Assembly: GCA_048370855.1 (NCBI GenBank)
Contig: DBGEOK010000107.1
Location: 6,591-70,590, forward strand
Length of the DNA stretch: 64,000 nucleotides
Source: Limiplasma sp048370855
Lineage (GTDB): Bacteria; Bacillota; Clostridia; Christensenellales; Aristaeellaceae
Reading direction: 5' to 3'
Below the pieces are notes generated by a model. That model did no database searches. It was given only the letters and a program-made list of their open reading frames with translations, and had not been told where the DNA came from. The position numbers and the translations under genes are program-made. Shown here piece after piece: positions 52,360-62,501 of the stretch. Position 1 is the first letter of the stretch. Each line of letters begins with the position of its first letter.

Positions 52360-53684
52360 AGGGCCTTACGGCGTTGCAGACGCTGGCCATCGGCTTTGCC
52401 GTGATGATTTTGCTGGGGGCGTTGCTGCTGAGCCTGCCCGCCGCCAGCCGCGGGCTTCCGCTCGCCTTTGGGGACGCTTTGTTTACCGCAACGTCCGCCA
52501 CCTGCGTAACCGGCCTGGCGGTATGCGATACCTATACGCAGTTCACCTTTTTCGGCCAGCTCGTGATCCTTTGCCTAATCCAGATCGGCGGCCTGGGCTT
52601 CATGACGGTAGCGGTTCTGTTTTCGCTGGTTTTGCGCAAGCGGATCGGCCTGAAGGAACGGTCCTATCTGATGGAAGCGGTCAGCTCGCCGCAGCTTGGC
52701 GGGGTGGTGCGGTTTGTACGCCGAATTTTGCTGGGCACGGCGGTGATCGAGCTGACGGGCGCGGCGCTTCTCGGCATTCGGTTTGTTCCGATGTTTGGTT
52801 GGAGGGAAGGCGCTTGGTTTGCGCTGTTTCACTCCATTTCGGCCTTCTGCAACGCCGGATTTGACCTGATGGGCGGCTTCGGGCCTTACAGCTCGCTGGA
52901 GCCCTTCGCCTCCGACGTGTTGGTAAACCTCACCATCATGGGACTGATCGTGACAGGCGGCATCGGCTTCCTTGTTTGGGACGATATCGCGGAGCATAAA
53001 TGGCATGTGAGGCGTTATCTGCTGCACACCAAAATTATGCTTTGCGCCACGCTTGCGCTGCTTGCCCTGTCCTTTGCGGTTTACCTGGCGCTGGAGGGCG
53101 AGGGCGCGATGGCCGGCATGACGGGCGGGGAAAAGGCGCTCGCTTCCGCTTTCCTCGCCGTTACCCCCCGCACGGCGGGTTTTAATACGGTGCCGATGGA
53201 CAGGCTGTCCGAGGCGGGCGCGGCGTTTACGTCCATTCTGATGCTGATTGGGGCGGGCGCGGGTTCCACGGGCGGCGGCGTCAAGCTGACGACCGTGGTG
53301 GTCATTTTGTTATCCGCGCTTTTCTACGCCCGCGGTCAGGAGGACGTGAACGTGTTCCACCGGCGGGTAGCGGACGAGAGGGTGCGCAGGGCGTTTTGCG
53401 GCGCGGCGATGTATTTGCTGCTGGCGATCATCGGCTGCTTTATGATTTTGGCGGAGCAGCGCGGCATGGCGCTGACGGACGCGCTTTTTGAGGCGCTGTC
53501 GGCCATTGGCACGGTTGGCCTGTCCCGCGCCGGGACCGCCAGCCTCGGCGGCTTGTCGCGGGCGACGCTGATCGTGCTGATGTACGCGGGACGCGTGGGC
53601 AGTCTGTCGGTTGCGATGGCGCTTTCTGAGAAGAAACGGCCCGCCGGGCTTCGTAATACGGTCGGCAAGGTCGTTGTGGGATGA
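52344..53684 (+). CDS. Potassium uptake protein, TrkH/KtrB family
   Basis: A 446-residue membrane channel subunit. The four pore-loop signatures are in order: TSATCVTGLAV, SISAFCNAGFD, VTPRTAGFNTV and LSAIGTVGLS, giving one selectivity-filter glycine each. Together with KtrA/TrkA it forms a cation channel for K+ (or Na+-coupled K+) uptake. GTG 52344 is chosen because GGGAGGGA lies 8 bases upstream and the first helix follows correctly. The start lies inside the upstream gene; a KtrA-type regulator gene follows by 15 bases. Confidence 0.95.
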   Translation: MRKRLKGLTALQTLAIGFAVMILLGALLLSLPAASRGLPLAFGDALFTATSATCVTGLAVCDTYTQFTFFGQLVILCLIQIGGLGFMTVAVLFSLVLRKRIGLKERSYLMEAVSSPQLGGVVRFVRRILLGTAVIELTGAALLGIRFVPMFGWREGAWFALFHSISAFCNAGFDLMGGFGPYSSLEPFASDVLVNLTIMGLIVTGGIGFLVWDDIAEHKWHVRRYLLHTKIMLCATLALLALSFAVYLALEGEGAMAGMTGGEKALASAFLAVTPRTAGFNTVPMDRLSEAGAAFTSILMLIGAGAGSTGGGVKLTTVVVILLSALFYARGQEDVNVFHRRVADERVRRAFCGAAMYLLLAIIGCFMILAEQRGMALTDALFEALSAIGTVGLSRAGTASLGGLSRATLIVLMYAGRVGSLSVAMALSEKKRPAGLRNTVGKVVVG

Positions 53685-53699
53685 GAGGAGAGCATGTAA

Positions 53700-54347
53700 A
53701 TGCGTTCAATGCTTGTGATTGGGCTGGGCCGCTTTGGCCGGCATCTGGCAACTAACCTCGCCGAGCTTGGCAACGAGGTGATGGTCGTGGACCGGGACGA
53801 GGCCGCGGTGAATGCCGTCGCGCCCGTAGTGACGACCGCCCATATAGGCGACTGTATGGATGAGGAGGTCATTCGCTCTCTGGGCGTGGGAAATTTTAAC
53901 GTATGCTTTGTGTGCATCAGCGACAACTTCCAATCCTCGCTGGAAATCACCTCGCTTTTAAAGGAAGCGGGCGCGCGCATGGTCGTATCCAAAACGGACA
54001 GGGAGATGCACGCAAAATTTCTGCTCAAGATCGGCGCGGACGCGGTGATCCACCCGGAGCGGGATATGGCGCAGCGCACCGCGATGAAATACAGCATGCA
54101 AAACGCCTTTGACTATATCGAGCTGACGCCGGAATACGCCATTTCCGAGCTGATGACGCCGCCGGCATGGATTGGCCGCACCATCCGGGAGCTCAAGGTG
54201 CGCAGCCGGTACAGCGTGAACGTCATCGGCGTGAAGGCGGGTTCGCATGTGACGCCGCTGGTGGACGCGGAGCATGTTTTTCATGAGGGAGAGCACATTC
54301 TGGTAGCCGGCGGCAAGAAGGATATCACCCGCTTGATGTACAAATAG
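53700..54347 (+). CDS. Potassium channel regulator, KtrA/TrkA type
   Basis: A 215-residue cytoplasmic RCK protein. The N-terminal TrkA-N domain has the Rossmann motif VIGLGRFGRHLA and the acidic residue VVDRDE at the end of the second strand, typical of ATP/ADP or NAD(H) binding. A TrkA-C domain follows (about 140-215, AISELMTPPAWIGRTIRELKVR). It gates TrkH/KtrB. The single RCK unit is the KtrA form, not the duplicated E. coli TrkA. Upstream trkH and downstream kinase complete the operon. Confidence 0.95.
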   Translation: MRSMLVIGLGRFGRHLATNLAELGNEVMVVDRDEAAVNAVAPVVTTAHIGDCMDEEVIRSLGVGNFNVCFVCISDNFQSSLEITSLLKEAGARMVVSKTDREMHAKFLLKIGADAVIHPERDMAQRTAMKYSMQNAFDYIELTPEYAISELMTPPAWIGRTIRELKVRSRYSVNVIGVKAGSHVTPLVDAEHVFHEGEHILVAGGKKDITRLMYK

Positions 54348-54360
54348 CGCCGGAGGTGCT

Positions 54361-55803
54361 ATGATGAGCGGGGAGGGGATTTCAATGACGCAAGCCCGGA
54401 AAGCCGGCACGCGCGCCGCCGTGACGATCGCGCTGCTGCTGGCCGCGACAGGCTGCGCGCTTTTCATGAACGGGGGCGGCATCGGCAAGGAATGCGTTAT
54501 CATGGTGTACCTGGTGGGCGTTCTGCTGACGACCGTAGCCACGCGCGGCTATCTGTACGGCGTGCTTTCCTCGCTGGTCAGCGTGCTGGTTTTTAATTAC
54601 CTGTTTACCGAGCCGCGCTACACCTTTCTGGTGCACAGCACGCAGGACCTGATGCTCTTAGCCTTTTTTGAAATAACGGCCATTGTATCCGGCAGCATTA
54701 CCTCGCGGCTCAGCCGCCTGATGGAGACGGCGGAGCGCAACGAGCGCACCGCGCAGACGCTCTGCGCCATCGCGGAGGGGTTTTTAAACGGCATGGGGGA
54801 GCGCGGCATCGTAGAAAAAGGGCTGCGCTACATCCGCGAGTATACCGGCCAGGAATGCGGCGTGGCGTTGGAAAGCGTGCCGGCGCGCCGGTTTGGCATG
54901 CCGGAGCGGGCGGACGAGCGTTCCTTCGTTATTCCGGGCGTATCGTCGCGCGCTTTGGGATGGCTGAAAGCGCCCCCCGGTCCGACGGACGCGCGGGCCG
55001 AGCTGATCGTCAAGACCGTGGCGACGCAGATGGGCATTGCGCTGGAACGGGAGCACGCTTATCAGGAGCGCGAGGATATCCGCGTGGCCATGGAACGGGA
55101 ACGCATGCGCAGCAACCTTCTGCGTTCCGTCGCGCACGACCTGCGCAGCCCGCTGACCGCGCTTTCCGGCGCGAGCACCTTGCTGGCCGACGACTTCGAG
55201 CGCCTGAGCGACGAGGAAAAAAAGCGGCTGGCCGGCGATATCAGCGAGGAAATGGTATGGCTGAGCAACCTGGTGGAGAATATCCTGAACATGACGCGCA
55301 TTAACGAAACGCGGCTGGAGCTTACCCGTGAGGATGAGGTTGTGGACGATGTGGTGGGGGAAGCGGTGGCGCATATGAGCCGCTTGCTCCGAACCCGGCG
55401 CTTCCGCGCCGTATTGCCGGACGAGGTGCTTGTGGCCTCTATGGACGGACGCCTGATTGTGCAGGCGCTGGTCAACCTGCTGGATAACGCGGTCAAGCAC
55501 ACGCCCCCGGACAGCGAAATTGAGCTTTCGGTCTTCACAAAGGGGAATCGGATTGTCTTTTGCGTGGCCGATACGGGAGACGGCGTGGACGAAAGCGTTC
55601 GGGACAACCTTTTTGAGGGGTTTGTCACCTCCGACCATGGCCGTTCCGACAGCAAGAGAGGCATGGGGCTGGGCCTGGCGATCTGCCGCGCCGTGGCGGA
55701 GGCGCACGGCGGAGAAATCCATATGGAGCCCAACGAACCGAAGGGCTCGCGGTTTGTGCTCAGCTTGCCGATGGAGGATCAAGATGCGCATTCTGATGAT
55801 TGA
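54361..55803 (+). CDS. KdpD-like sensor histidine kinase lacking N-terminal KdpD domain
   Basis: A 480-residue membrane kinase. Three or four helices (about 20-125) with a DUF4118-like pattern precede a GAF-like region (about 135-235). The HisKA box VAHDLRSPL has His259, and the HATPase domain contains LLDNAVKH, DTGDGVD and GMGLGLAI. KdpD proteins also carry N-terminal KdpD and USP domains (about 350 residues); these are absent. It presumably senses potassium or turgor. ATG 54361 follows GGAGGTG; an ATG at 54385 has a better-spaced GGGGAGGGG. It overlaps the regulator gene by 20 bases. Confidence 0.92.
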   Translation: MMSGEGISMTQARKAGTRAAVTIALLLAATGCALFMNGGGIGKECVIMVYLVGVLLTTVATRGYLYGVLSSLVSVLVFNYLFTEPRYTFLVHSTQDLMLLAFFEITAIVSGSITSRLSRLMETAERNERTAQTLCAIAEGFLNGMGERGIVEKGLRYIREYTGQECGVALESVPARRFGMPERADERSFVIPGVSSRALGWLKAPPGPTDARAELIVKTVATQMGIALEREHAYQEREDIRVAMERERMRSNLLRSVAHDLRSPLTALSGASTLLADDFERLSDEEKKRLAGDISEEMVWLSNLVENILNMTRINETRLELTREDEVVDDVVGEAVAHMSRLLRTRRFRAVLPDEVLVASMDGRLIVQALVNLLDNAVKHTPPDSEIELSVFTKGNRIVFCVADTGDGVDESVRDNLFEGFVTSDHGRSDSKRGMGLGLAICRAVAEAHGGEIHMEPNEPKGSRFVLSLPMEDQDAHSDD

Positions 55804-56467
55804 GGACGACCGGTACATCTCGGGCTTTACGGCGGTTTCGCTGCGCAAGGAGGGCTATGAGGTTGTGGTGGCGGAAAGCGCGGATGAAGGGCTGTTTGCA
55901 TACGCTTCGCACAGCCCGGACCTGATTCTTCTCGACTTGGGCCTGCCGGACAGGGACGGGCTGGAGGTGCTGGCCTCGCTTAGGGAAAAATCCGACCTGC
56001 CTGTGCTGGTGGTTTCCGCGCGGGGCCAGGAGCGGGAAAAGGTAGCCGCGCTGGACGCCGGAGCGGACGACTACATTACCAAGCCGTTTTTTATGGGCGA
56101 GCTGCTGGCGCGCATCCGCGTGGTGGAGCGCAAGCAGCTAAAGGTTCATCAGCAGGAAGAGGCGGGCCTTTTTGAATGCGGATGGCTGACCGTGGACTTT
56201 GAGCGCCGTCTGGTGAGCGTGGACGGCGCGGAGGTGCATTTGACGCCCCTGGAGTATAAGCTGCTTTGCGTGCTGATTCAAAACCGGGGCAAGGTGCTGA
56301 CCCACGGCTACCTGCTCAGGCAGGTATGGGGCTATGAGCAATGCGGGGATACCAAGACCGTTCGCGTGCTGATGGCCGGGCTTCGCAGAAAGCTGGAGCG
56401 GGATACGGCCAATCCGCGCTTTCTGTTAACGGAGGTAGGGGTTGGCTACCGGTTTGTGGGAGAATAA
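55784..56467 (+). CDS. KdpE-like OmpR-family response regulator
   Basis: A 227-residue regulator. The receiver domain has the acidic pocket EDD (7-9), phospho-acceptor Asp51 in LLDLGLP, and Lys in TKPF. A winged-helix DNA-binding domain follows (about 128-225: LTPLEYKLLCVLIQNRGKVLTHGYLLRQVWG and a GVGYRF end). In KdpDE systems this turns on K+ uptake genes. Here kdpFABC is absent and the natural target would be the same operon, including trkH. Its start overlaps the kinase gene. Confidence 0.94.
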   Translation: MRILMIEDDRYISGFTAVSLRKEGYEVVVAESADEGLFAYASHSPDLILLDLGLPDRDGLEVLASLREKSDLPVLVVSARGQEREKVAALDAGADDYITKPFFMGELLARIRVVERKQLKVHQQEEAGLFECGWLTVDFERRLVSVDGAEVHLTPLEYKLLCVLIQNRGKVLTHGYLLRQVWGYEQCGDTKTVRVLMAGLRRKLERDTANPRFLLTEVGVGYRFVGE

Positions 56468-56496
56468 GCGCCGGATGAAAGCAGGCGGCTAGCGTG

Positions 56497-56539
56497 GCGG
56501 CGGGAGGGAAGCTCTTGAGCGTTCCTCCCGTCGCTTTTT
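56497..56539 (+). terminator. Terminator after the potassium operon
   Basis: GCGGCGGGAGGGAA pairs with TTCCTCCCGTCGC (one bulge), loop GCTCTTGAGCG, followed by TTTTT at 56535-56539. Confidence 0.85.
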
Positions 56540-56549
56540 CGGCTGTATT

Positions 56550-56675
56550 TTGGGGCGGCTCCGCCTTCCAAGCCCGCCGCCTAAGGGCTCTGCCCTTGGG
56601 AATCCCTTTGCTTGGGCCCGGTTCGCGGCCCAAGCGCGATTGAGAGCGGCGAAGGGAAACGGCAGCCCGGCGCGC
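56550..56675 (+). repeat. R2 structured repeat copy
   Basis: Contains GGCGG-CT-CCGCC, CCTAAGGGC-TCT-GCCCTTGGG and CTTGGGCC-CGGTTCGC-GGCCCAAG (56611-56634), in the R2 order, followed by a GCGATTGAGAGCGGCG tail shared with the 51650-51795 copy. It sits between the potassium-operon terminator and the MGMT-family gene. Confidence 0.75.
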
Positions 56676-56798
56676 TGGAAAGGAGCGGCAGCCCTGACGG
56701 CCCGGCCTCCGTCAAAGCCGGCGGGCCCAGCAGGCGGAGCGGCTTGCGTTTCCCATCGACGGTTGGTATAATCAGTGCGTTCGGGGGAGGGAAAGCCT

Positions 56799-57089
56799 GT
56801 GGAACGAACGGCGTTTTTTCTGCGCGTCTATGAAATGGTTGACGCCATTCCCTACGGCAAGGTGGCAACCTACGGTCAAATTGCATGGATGCTGGGTGCG
56901 CCGAAACGCTCAAGGCAGGTCGGACAGGCATTGCGTTACGCTCCGCCCGGGCTGCCCTGCCATAGAGTGGTTAACCACCGCGGCCGGCTGGCGCCGGGCT
57001 GGCCGGAGCAGCGCGCCCGCCTGGAGGCGGAGGGCGTTTGCTTTCAGGCAAACGGCTGTGTGGATTTGAGCCGGAGCCGATGGAAATAG
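56799..57089 (+). CDS. MGMT-family DNA-binding domain protein
   Basis: A 96-residue protein equal to the C-terminal DNA-binding and active-site domain of O6-methylguanine-DNA methyltransferase. The active-site motif PCHRVV is intact with Cys54, unlike the alkyltransferase-like (ATL) proteins in which this Cys is replaced by Trp or Ala. The helix-turn-helix segment reads PYGKVATYGQIAWMLG, with an Arg finger region (RSRQVGQALR). Start GTG 56799 follows GGGAGG by 8 bases. It may be a short methyltransferase or a damage sensor. Confidence 0.9.
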   Translation: MERTAFFLRVYEMVDAIPYGKVATYGQIAWMLGAPKRSRQVGQALRYAPPGLPCHRVVNHRGRLAPGWPEQRARLEAEGVCFQANGCVDLSRSRWK

Positions 57090-57094
57090 AGAAC

Positions 57095-57364
57095 CGGCCA
57101 TGCGTCAAAAGCCGCATGGCCGGAGATTGTCGACAAACCTATTAGGGGGGTGGAGGGGCGACAGCTCCTCCAAATGAAATCGTATCGCCTGGCTGACCTG
57201 CGGTCGGCAATTGATTCGGTGCTTTTGATGTGCGCAGCACCCAGGCGGGCGGTTTGTTTGCGCCTCCGGCGCAAACAAACCGACAGTTTTCGTCGGAAAA
57301 GATCGCCGAAAGGCGGGCTTTTTCGACGGCCTGCGGCCATGCGTCAAAAGCCGCATGGCCGGAG
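57095..57364 (-). repeat. R1-B repeat element with perfect 31-bp flanking direct repeats
   Basis: The core (57126-57333) is a close match, inverted, to R1-A: CAGGCCGTCGAAAAAG at one end, AGGTTTGTCGACAATCT at the other, with the GTTTGCGCC-GGA-GGCGCAAAC hairpin and GGAGGAGC-TGTC-GCCCCTCC. Outside are two identical 31-base direct repeats (57095-57125 and 57334-57364) that contain a hairpin GGCCATGCG-TCAAAAGC-CGCATGGCC. The left one is just after the MGMT-family stop and looks like its terminator. The direct repeats differ from those at R1-A and R1-D. Confidence 0.85.
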
Positions 57365-57460
57365 CGCGTCATAAAAGGACCGCGGCCTTTTCAATACGAA
57401 CGACTTTTACACTCCTGGCTCAAACGCCCCGCCCGTGCGGCAAAACCGCGCGATACGCTG

Positions 57461-57486
57461 AGAGCCGGAGGGATGCCTCCGGCTCT
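57461..57486. terminator. Hairpin at the 3' end of the metal-efflux operon
   Basis: AGAGCCGGAGG and CCTCCGGCTCT, an 11-base-pair perfect stem around GATG, about 30 bases beyond the P-type ATPase stop on the minus strand. No U-tract on that strand. Confidence 0.5.
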
Positions 57487-57518
57487 CCCAAAAGGAGTGC
57501 CGGCATTTTGCGGCCGCG

Positions 57519-59354
<1,836 letters not shown>

Positions 59355-59394
59355 AACGGTGCGTCCCCCTTGCATAATTGGTTAGCCGCGGCCT

Positions 59395-59613
59395 TCAGAC
59401 GACCAGCGTGCAGTCGGGCTCCACCCTCCTGATCACGGCGCGAACCTCCGAAAGCACGCGGCTAAACGAGTCGTCGTGGGCCTCCAGCGAAAGCTTCTGC
59501 GTCATAAAATTGACGTTTACGGCGGTTACGCCCTCAATTTTGCCAATGGCTGCTTCCATTTTTGCCGCGCAATTTGCGCAATCCAAATCCTTGAGCTTAA
59601 AGACCTTTTTCAT
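59395..59613 (-). CDS. Heavy-metal-associated (HMA) domain protein
   Basis: A 72-residue single HMA domain with the metal-binding motif DLDCANCAAK (Cys12, Cys15). It matches copper-chaperone or pump-domain HMA folds (about 65-70 residues). Located between the ArsR regulator and the P1B ATPase, it probably delivers or buffers metal for the pump that lacks this domain itself. Ribosome site GGAGG precedes the ATG. Confidence 0.92.
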   Translation of the reverse strand: MKKVFKLKDLDCANCAAKMEAAIGKIEGVTAVNVNFMTQKLSLEAHDDSFSRVLSEVRAVIRRVEPDCTLVV

Positions 59614-59635
59614 GGTGCTTCCTCCTTCATAGCCG

Positions 59636-59998
59636 TTATTCGGTCACATGCTCCACGCCCTGGTCCAGGATGGTCCGCACATGGCTGTCCGCCAAAGAAT
59701 AAAAGACCGTCTTGCCGTCGCGGCGGCTTTTGACGAGCTTGCTTTTTTTGAGCACGCTAAGCTGATGAGAAATGGCGCTCTGGGTCATGTTGAGCAAAGT
59801 AGCGATATCGCATACGCACATTTCGCTGCCAAACAGGCAGTACAGAATGCGGATGCGGGTGGAGTCCCCAAAGATCTTGAACAACTCGCTCAAATCGAAG
59901 AGCACGTCCTCGCCCGGCATCTCCATGGTGACCTTTTTGACGATATCCTCATGGACAAACAGAAAGTCACAGCCCATTTGCTCGTTTTCCTGCGGCAT
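59636..59998 (-). CDS. ArsR-family metal-responsive repressor (CadC/CzrA-like)
   Basis: A 120-residue winged-helix repressor. The alpha-3 type CVC motif (Cys61-Val-Cys63-Asp64) with Cys10 resembles CadC. The C-terminal helix carries Asp104-x-His106 and His117-x2-Glu120, with the same spacing as the CzrA alpha-5 zinc site. The DNA-recognition helix is TQSAISHQLSVLKKSKLV. Binding of Zn, Cd or Pb should release it from the operator at 60023-60038 and switch on the downstream HMA and ATPase genes. Confidence 0.95.
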   Translation of the reverse strand: MPQENEQMGCDFLFVHEDIVKKVTMEMPGEDVLFDLSELFKIFGDSTRIRILYCLFGSEMCVCDIATLLNMTQSAISHQLSVLKKSKLVKSRRDGKTVFYSLADSHVRTILDQGVEHVTE

Positions 59999-60022
59999 TC
60001 GATCACTCCTTTAACAAATCAC

Positions 60023-60038
60023 ATGAGCAATTGTTCAT
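60023..60038. promoter_or_regulatory. Operator for the ArsR-family repressor
   Basis: ATGAGCAATTGTTCAT is a near-perfect palindrome (only the G/A pair breaks symmetry) just downstream of the -10 at 60048-60043, at the position expected for a repressor site. Confidence 0.7.
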
Positions 60039-60042
60039 ACGT

Positions 60043-60071
60043 ATGATATACCCAAATTTGCCCGCTGTCAA
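60043..60071 (-). promoter_or_regulatory. Promoter of the metal-efflux operon
   Basis: Minus strand: perfect TTGACA (60071-60066), 17-base spacer, TATCAT (60048-60043). Confidence 0.8.
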
Positions 60072-60133
60072 GCGCTTCATGAAAAAAAGCAGGGCGGCGT
60101 TATGCCGCCGCCCGAAGAAAAAAGGCCGGCGGC

Positions 60134-60163
60134 TTGGACAAGACGCGCGGGATATGCTATGAT
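60134..60163 (+). promoter_or_regulatory. Promoter for the HAD phosphatase gene
   Basis: TTGGAC (60134-60139), an 18-base spacer, TATGAT (60158-60163), about 33 bases before the start. Confidence 0.6.
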
Positions 60164-60195
60164 GGCTTGTGCTTGAGTAAGGAGGAGGGATGCGC

Positions 60196-60975
60196 ATGAT
60201 ACGGCTGATTGCGACAGACCTGGACGGAACGCTGCTGGAGCCGGACGGCTCGATGCCGGAAGGCATCTTTGAGGCGATTCGGAACCTGGACGCGCTCGGC
60301 ATCCGGTTTGCGGCTGCCAGCGGAAGGCAGCTTGGCAACCTTAAAAGGCTGTTCGCACCCGTGGCGGAGCGTATGGATTTTATCTGTGAAAACGGCGCGA
60401 TCAATGTGGCGGATGGCGAGGCGATAGGCGTTATCCCCATTCCGAGGGAAACGGGGCTTGAAATCATCACGGATATCGAAGCCTTCGGTATGGACGTGCT
60501 GCTCAGCGGCCGGCATACCTGCTACGTTACGGCGGAAAACCGCGCTTTTTCCGACGATATCACATACCGCTTGCGCAATACCGTTACCGTCGTGGATGAT
60601 CTTCGCGCCGTACCGGAGGATTTTTTGAAAATTTCCGGTCACGCGAAGGAGGGCGTGAACAAGGCCGCGCCCGAGCTTTTGAAAAAATGGGGAAACCGCC
60701 TGACCGCCACGGTCGCCGGGTGGGACTGGTTTGATTTTACGGTGAGCGACAAGGGAAAGGGCTTGCGTATGCTGCTGGAACGACGGGGGCTTGCCCGGGA
60801 GGAGACGATGGCTTTCGGCGATAATTTCAACGATGAAAGCATGCTCTCGCTCGTAGGGCATCCCTATGTGATGGAGCATGCCGACGCCGCGCTCAAAAAA
60901 CCCGGCGTTAGGATTTGCCGAAAGGTTGTGCCCATTCTTCAGGAAATTGTGAAAGCCAACGGATGCTTGCCCTAA
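60196..60975 (+). CDS. Cof-type HAD-superfamily phosphatase
   Basis: A 259-residue HAD hydrolase: motif I TDLDGTLLE, motif II AASGRQ, motif III Lys in KGKGLRML, motif IV FGDNFNDESML. It is distinct from the enzyme at 14252. The start could be ATG 60190 or 60196; GGAGGG is better spaced for 60196, which gives MIRLIATDLDG, the usual family start. Its last 68 bases overlap the end of the convergent TIM-barrel gene. Confidence 0.93.
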   Translation: MIRLIATDLDGTLLEPDGSMPEGIFEAIRNLDALGIRFAAASGRQLGNLKRLFAPVAERMDFICENGAINVADGEAIGVIPIPRETGLEIITDIEAFGMDVLLSGRHTCYVTAENRAFSDDITYRLRNTVTVVDDLRAVPEDFLKISGHAKEGVNKAAPELLKKWGNRLTATVAGWDWFDFTVSDKGKGLRMLLERRGLAREETMAFGDNFNDESMLSLVGHPYVMEHADAALKKPGVRICRKVVPILQEIVKANGCLP

Positions 60976-61717
60976 GCGCCTCAACGGTCTTGGTTTCCAG
61001 TACCACGCGCGCGCCGGCGGACCGCGCCGCCTCCAGCCTGGCGGGCAGGTCGATTTCTCCGGAGCCCAAAGCCTGGTGATTGGCGGTTCCCCTTGCATCG
61101 TGCGCATGCATATGGCGGAGGCGGTCTCCGTGCGTTTGATAAAACGGCAGGTCTGCGTCTCTTGCCGCGTGGCTGTGGCCAATATCCAGCGTCAGGCCAA
61201 AAACAGGGCTTTCCAGCAGCCGCTCGACGGCTGCTTTTTCATGCCCGGCGAAGCCGTCGGTGTTTTCTACGCATACAAGGAGCGGCGAACCGTCGGCCTC
61301 GCGCTCGCAGAGGGCGCGCAGCGCCAGCACGCTTTGCGTATACTCGCGGGCATACCGCGCGAACAGGTAGACCCGCTCGTTCGGAAGCGTGATGAAAACG
61401 CCCTTTGGCAAATGGAGATTGGCGACCGGCGCCTCGATGGCCCGCGCGAGCTTCAGCGCGCCGCGCAGGGTCTGGAGATAAGCCTCGCGCACAAGGGGAT
61501 TTAAATCAAAGGGATTTAGGCTTTCCTCAAAATGGAGCGTAAAATAGATGCCGTACGCGTCCTTCAGCCGGTTGAGCGCGTCCGCTTTCAGCCGGTTCAG
61601 CCCGCATTGGGGAAAATTCATGTTCAGCTCCACAAAGGAAAGCCCGAGATCGCGGCATAGGGCCGCGGCGTCCTCGAGGCTGCGCGTTTCCAGTAAAAAT
61701 GGCATTCCGTATTCCAT
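60908..61717 (-). CDS. Sugar phosphate isomerase/epimerase-like TIM-barrel protein
   Basis: A 269-residue AP_endonuc_2/xylose isomerase-like barrel. The metal-site pattern is present: LHLPKG, VCVENT (Glu), TLDIGHSHAA (Asp and His), MHAHDARG (His) and VLETKT (Glu). Members include sugar epimerases, endonuclease IV relatives and hydroxypyruvate isomerases; substrate unknown. It is followed 12 bases upstream by the flavodoxin-like gene on the same strand. Its 3' end overlaps the convergent phosphatase. Confidence 0.88.
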   Translation of the reverse strand: MEYGMPFLLETRSLEDAAALCRDLGLSFVELNMNFPQCGLNRLKADALNRLKDAYGIYFTLHFEESLNPFDLNPLVREAYLQTLRGALKLARAIEAPVANLHLPKGVFITLPNERVYLFARYAREYTQSVLALRALCEREADGSPLLVCVENTDGFAGHEKAAVERLLESPVFGLTLDIGHSHAARDADLPFYQTHGDRLRHMHAHDARGTANHQALGSGEIDLPARLEAARSAGARVVLETKTVEALRASIRWLSQFPEEWAQPFGKS

Positions 61718-61729
61718 CCGCGCCTCCGC

Positions 61730-62350
61730 TTATCGAATAAAGCTTGTGCGTATCGGGGGTTCCGCAACCGGCGGCTCGGCGCCGTTTAGCCGGCCGCATT
61801 CAATGCATGAGAGCAGCCAAGCCATGTTGCGGGCGAGCGTTCGCATGGTTTGCATGCCTTCCTCGTCCCGGCGAACGTCCTCCGGCTTGGAGCCGTGCAC
61901 CTGGTTCCAGTACTGCGAGGACACCACCGGCATGCTGTTAATCATAAAATACTTGTTCAGGTCGTCAAAGGCGGAGGCGCATCCACCGCGGCGGGCGCTT
62001 ACCACCGCGGCGGCAGGCTTATTGCGAAGACGCTTGCCGGCGCTCATAAACAGCCGGTCCAGCAGAGACTTGAACTGTCCCGGAACGCCCGCGTAGTACA
62101 CCGGACATCCAAGGATGATGCCATCCGCCCTGGAGAGCCGGTCCGCCAGACGGTTGACGGCGTCGTCAAAAACGCAGGCTCCTTGTTGACCGCACTGGTA
62201 GCAGGCGACGCAGCCTCCAATCGGCTCCCTTCCGACGTGTAAAATTTCCGCTTCCGCGCCCTGCCGTTCCAGCTCATCCGCGGCTTCTCGCAGCGCGGTA
62301 TAGGTACAACCCCGCTCGTGCGGGCTTCCATTCACCAAAATCACCTTCAT
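61730..62350 (-). CDS. Flavodoxin-like NAD(P)H-dependent oxidoreductase
   Basis: A 206-residue flavoprotein of the FMN_red/iron-sulfur-flavoprotein group. It begins VILVNGSPHERGCTYTAL, the FMN phosphate loop, and has GGCVACYQCGQQGACVFDD with CxxCxxxxxxC cysteines (possible iron-sulfur cluster or redox pair) at about residues 46-62. GIILGCPVYYAGVPGQFKSLLDR is the conserved flavin edge. It reduces quinones, nitro compounds or other acceptors; the specific role is unknown. It probably forms a unit with the barrel protein downstream. Confidence 0.9.
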   Translation of the reverse strand: MKVILVNGSPHERGCTYTALREAADELERQGAEAEILHVGREPIGGCVACYQCGQQGACVFDDAVNRLADRLSRADGIILGCPVYYAGVPGQFKSLLDRLFMSAGKRLRNKPAAAVVSARRGGCASAFDDLNKYFMINSMPVVSSQYWNQVHGSKPEDVRRDEEGMQTMRTLARNMAWLLSCIECGRLNGAEPPVAEPPIRTSFIR

Positions 62351-62435
62351 GCGGCAAAACCTCCTCGCTCCATTCTATGCGCAGGATAGCACAAAAAGCA
62401 GCTCCCGTAAAGAACAAGGGGGCGCGTCTTTCCCG

Positions 62436-62463
62436 TTGCGTTTTGAGAAATCTATGCTACAAT
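62436..62463 (+). promoter_or_regulatory. Promoter of the isomerase-like gene
   Basis: TTGCGT (62436-62441), a 16-base spacer, TACAAT (62458-62463), then AAGGAGG and the ATG at 62502. Confidence 0.65.
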
Positions 62464-62501
62464 GACATAAAAATATTCAATTTCATTAAGGAGGAGATTT
62501 T

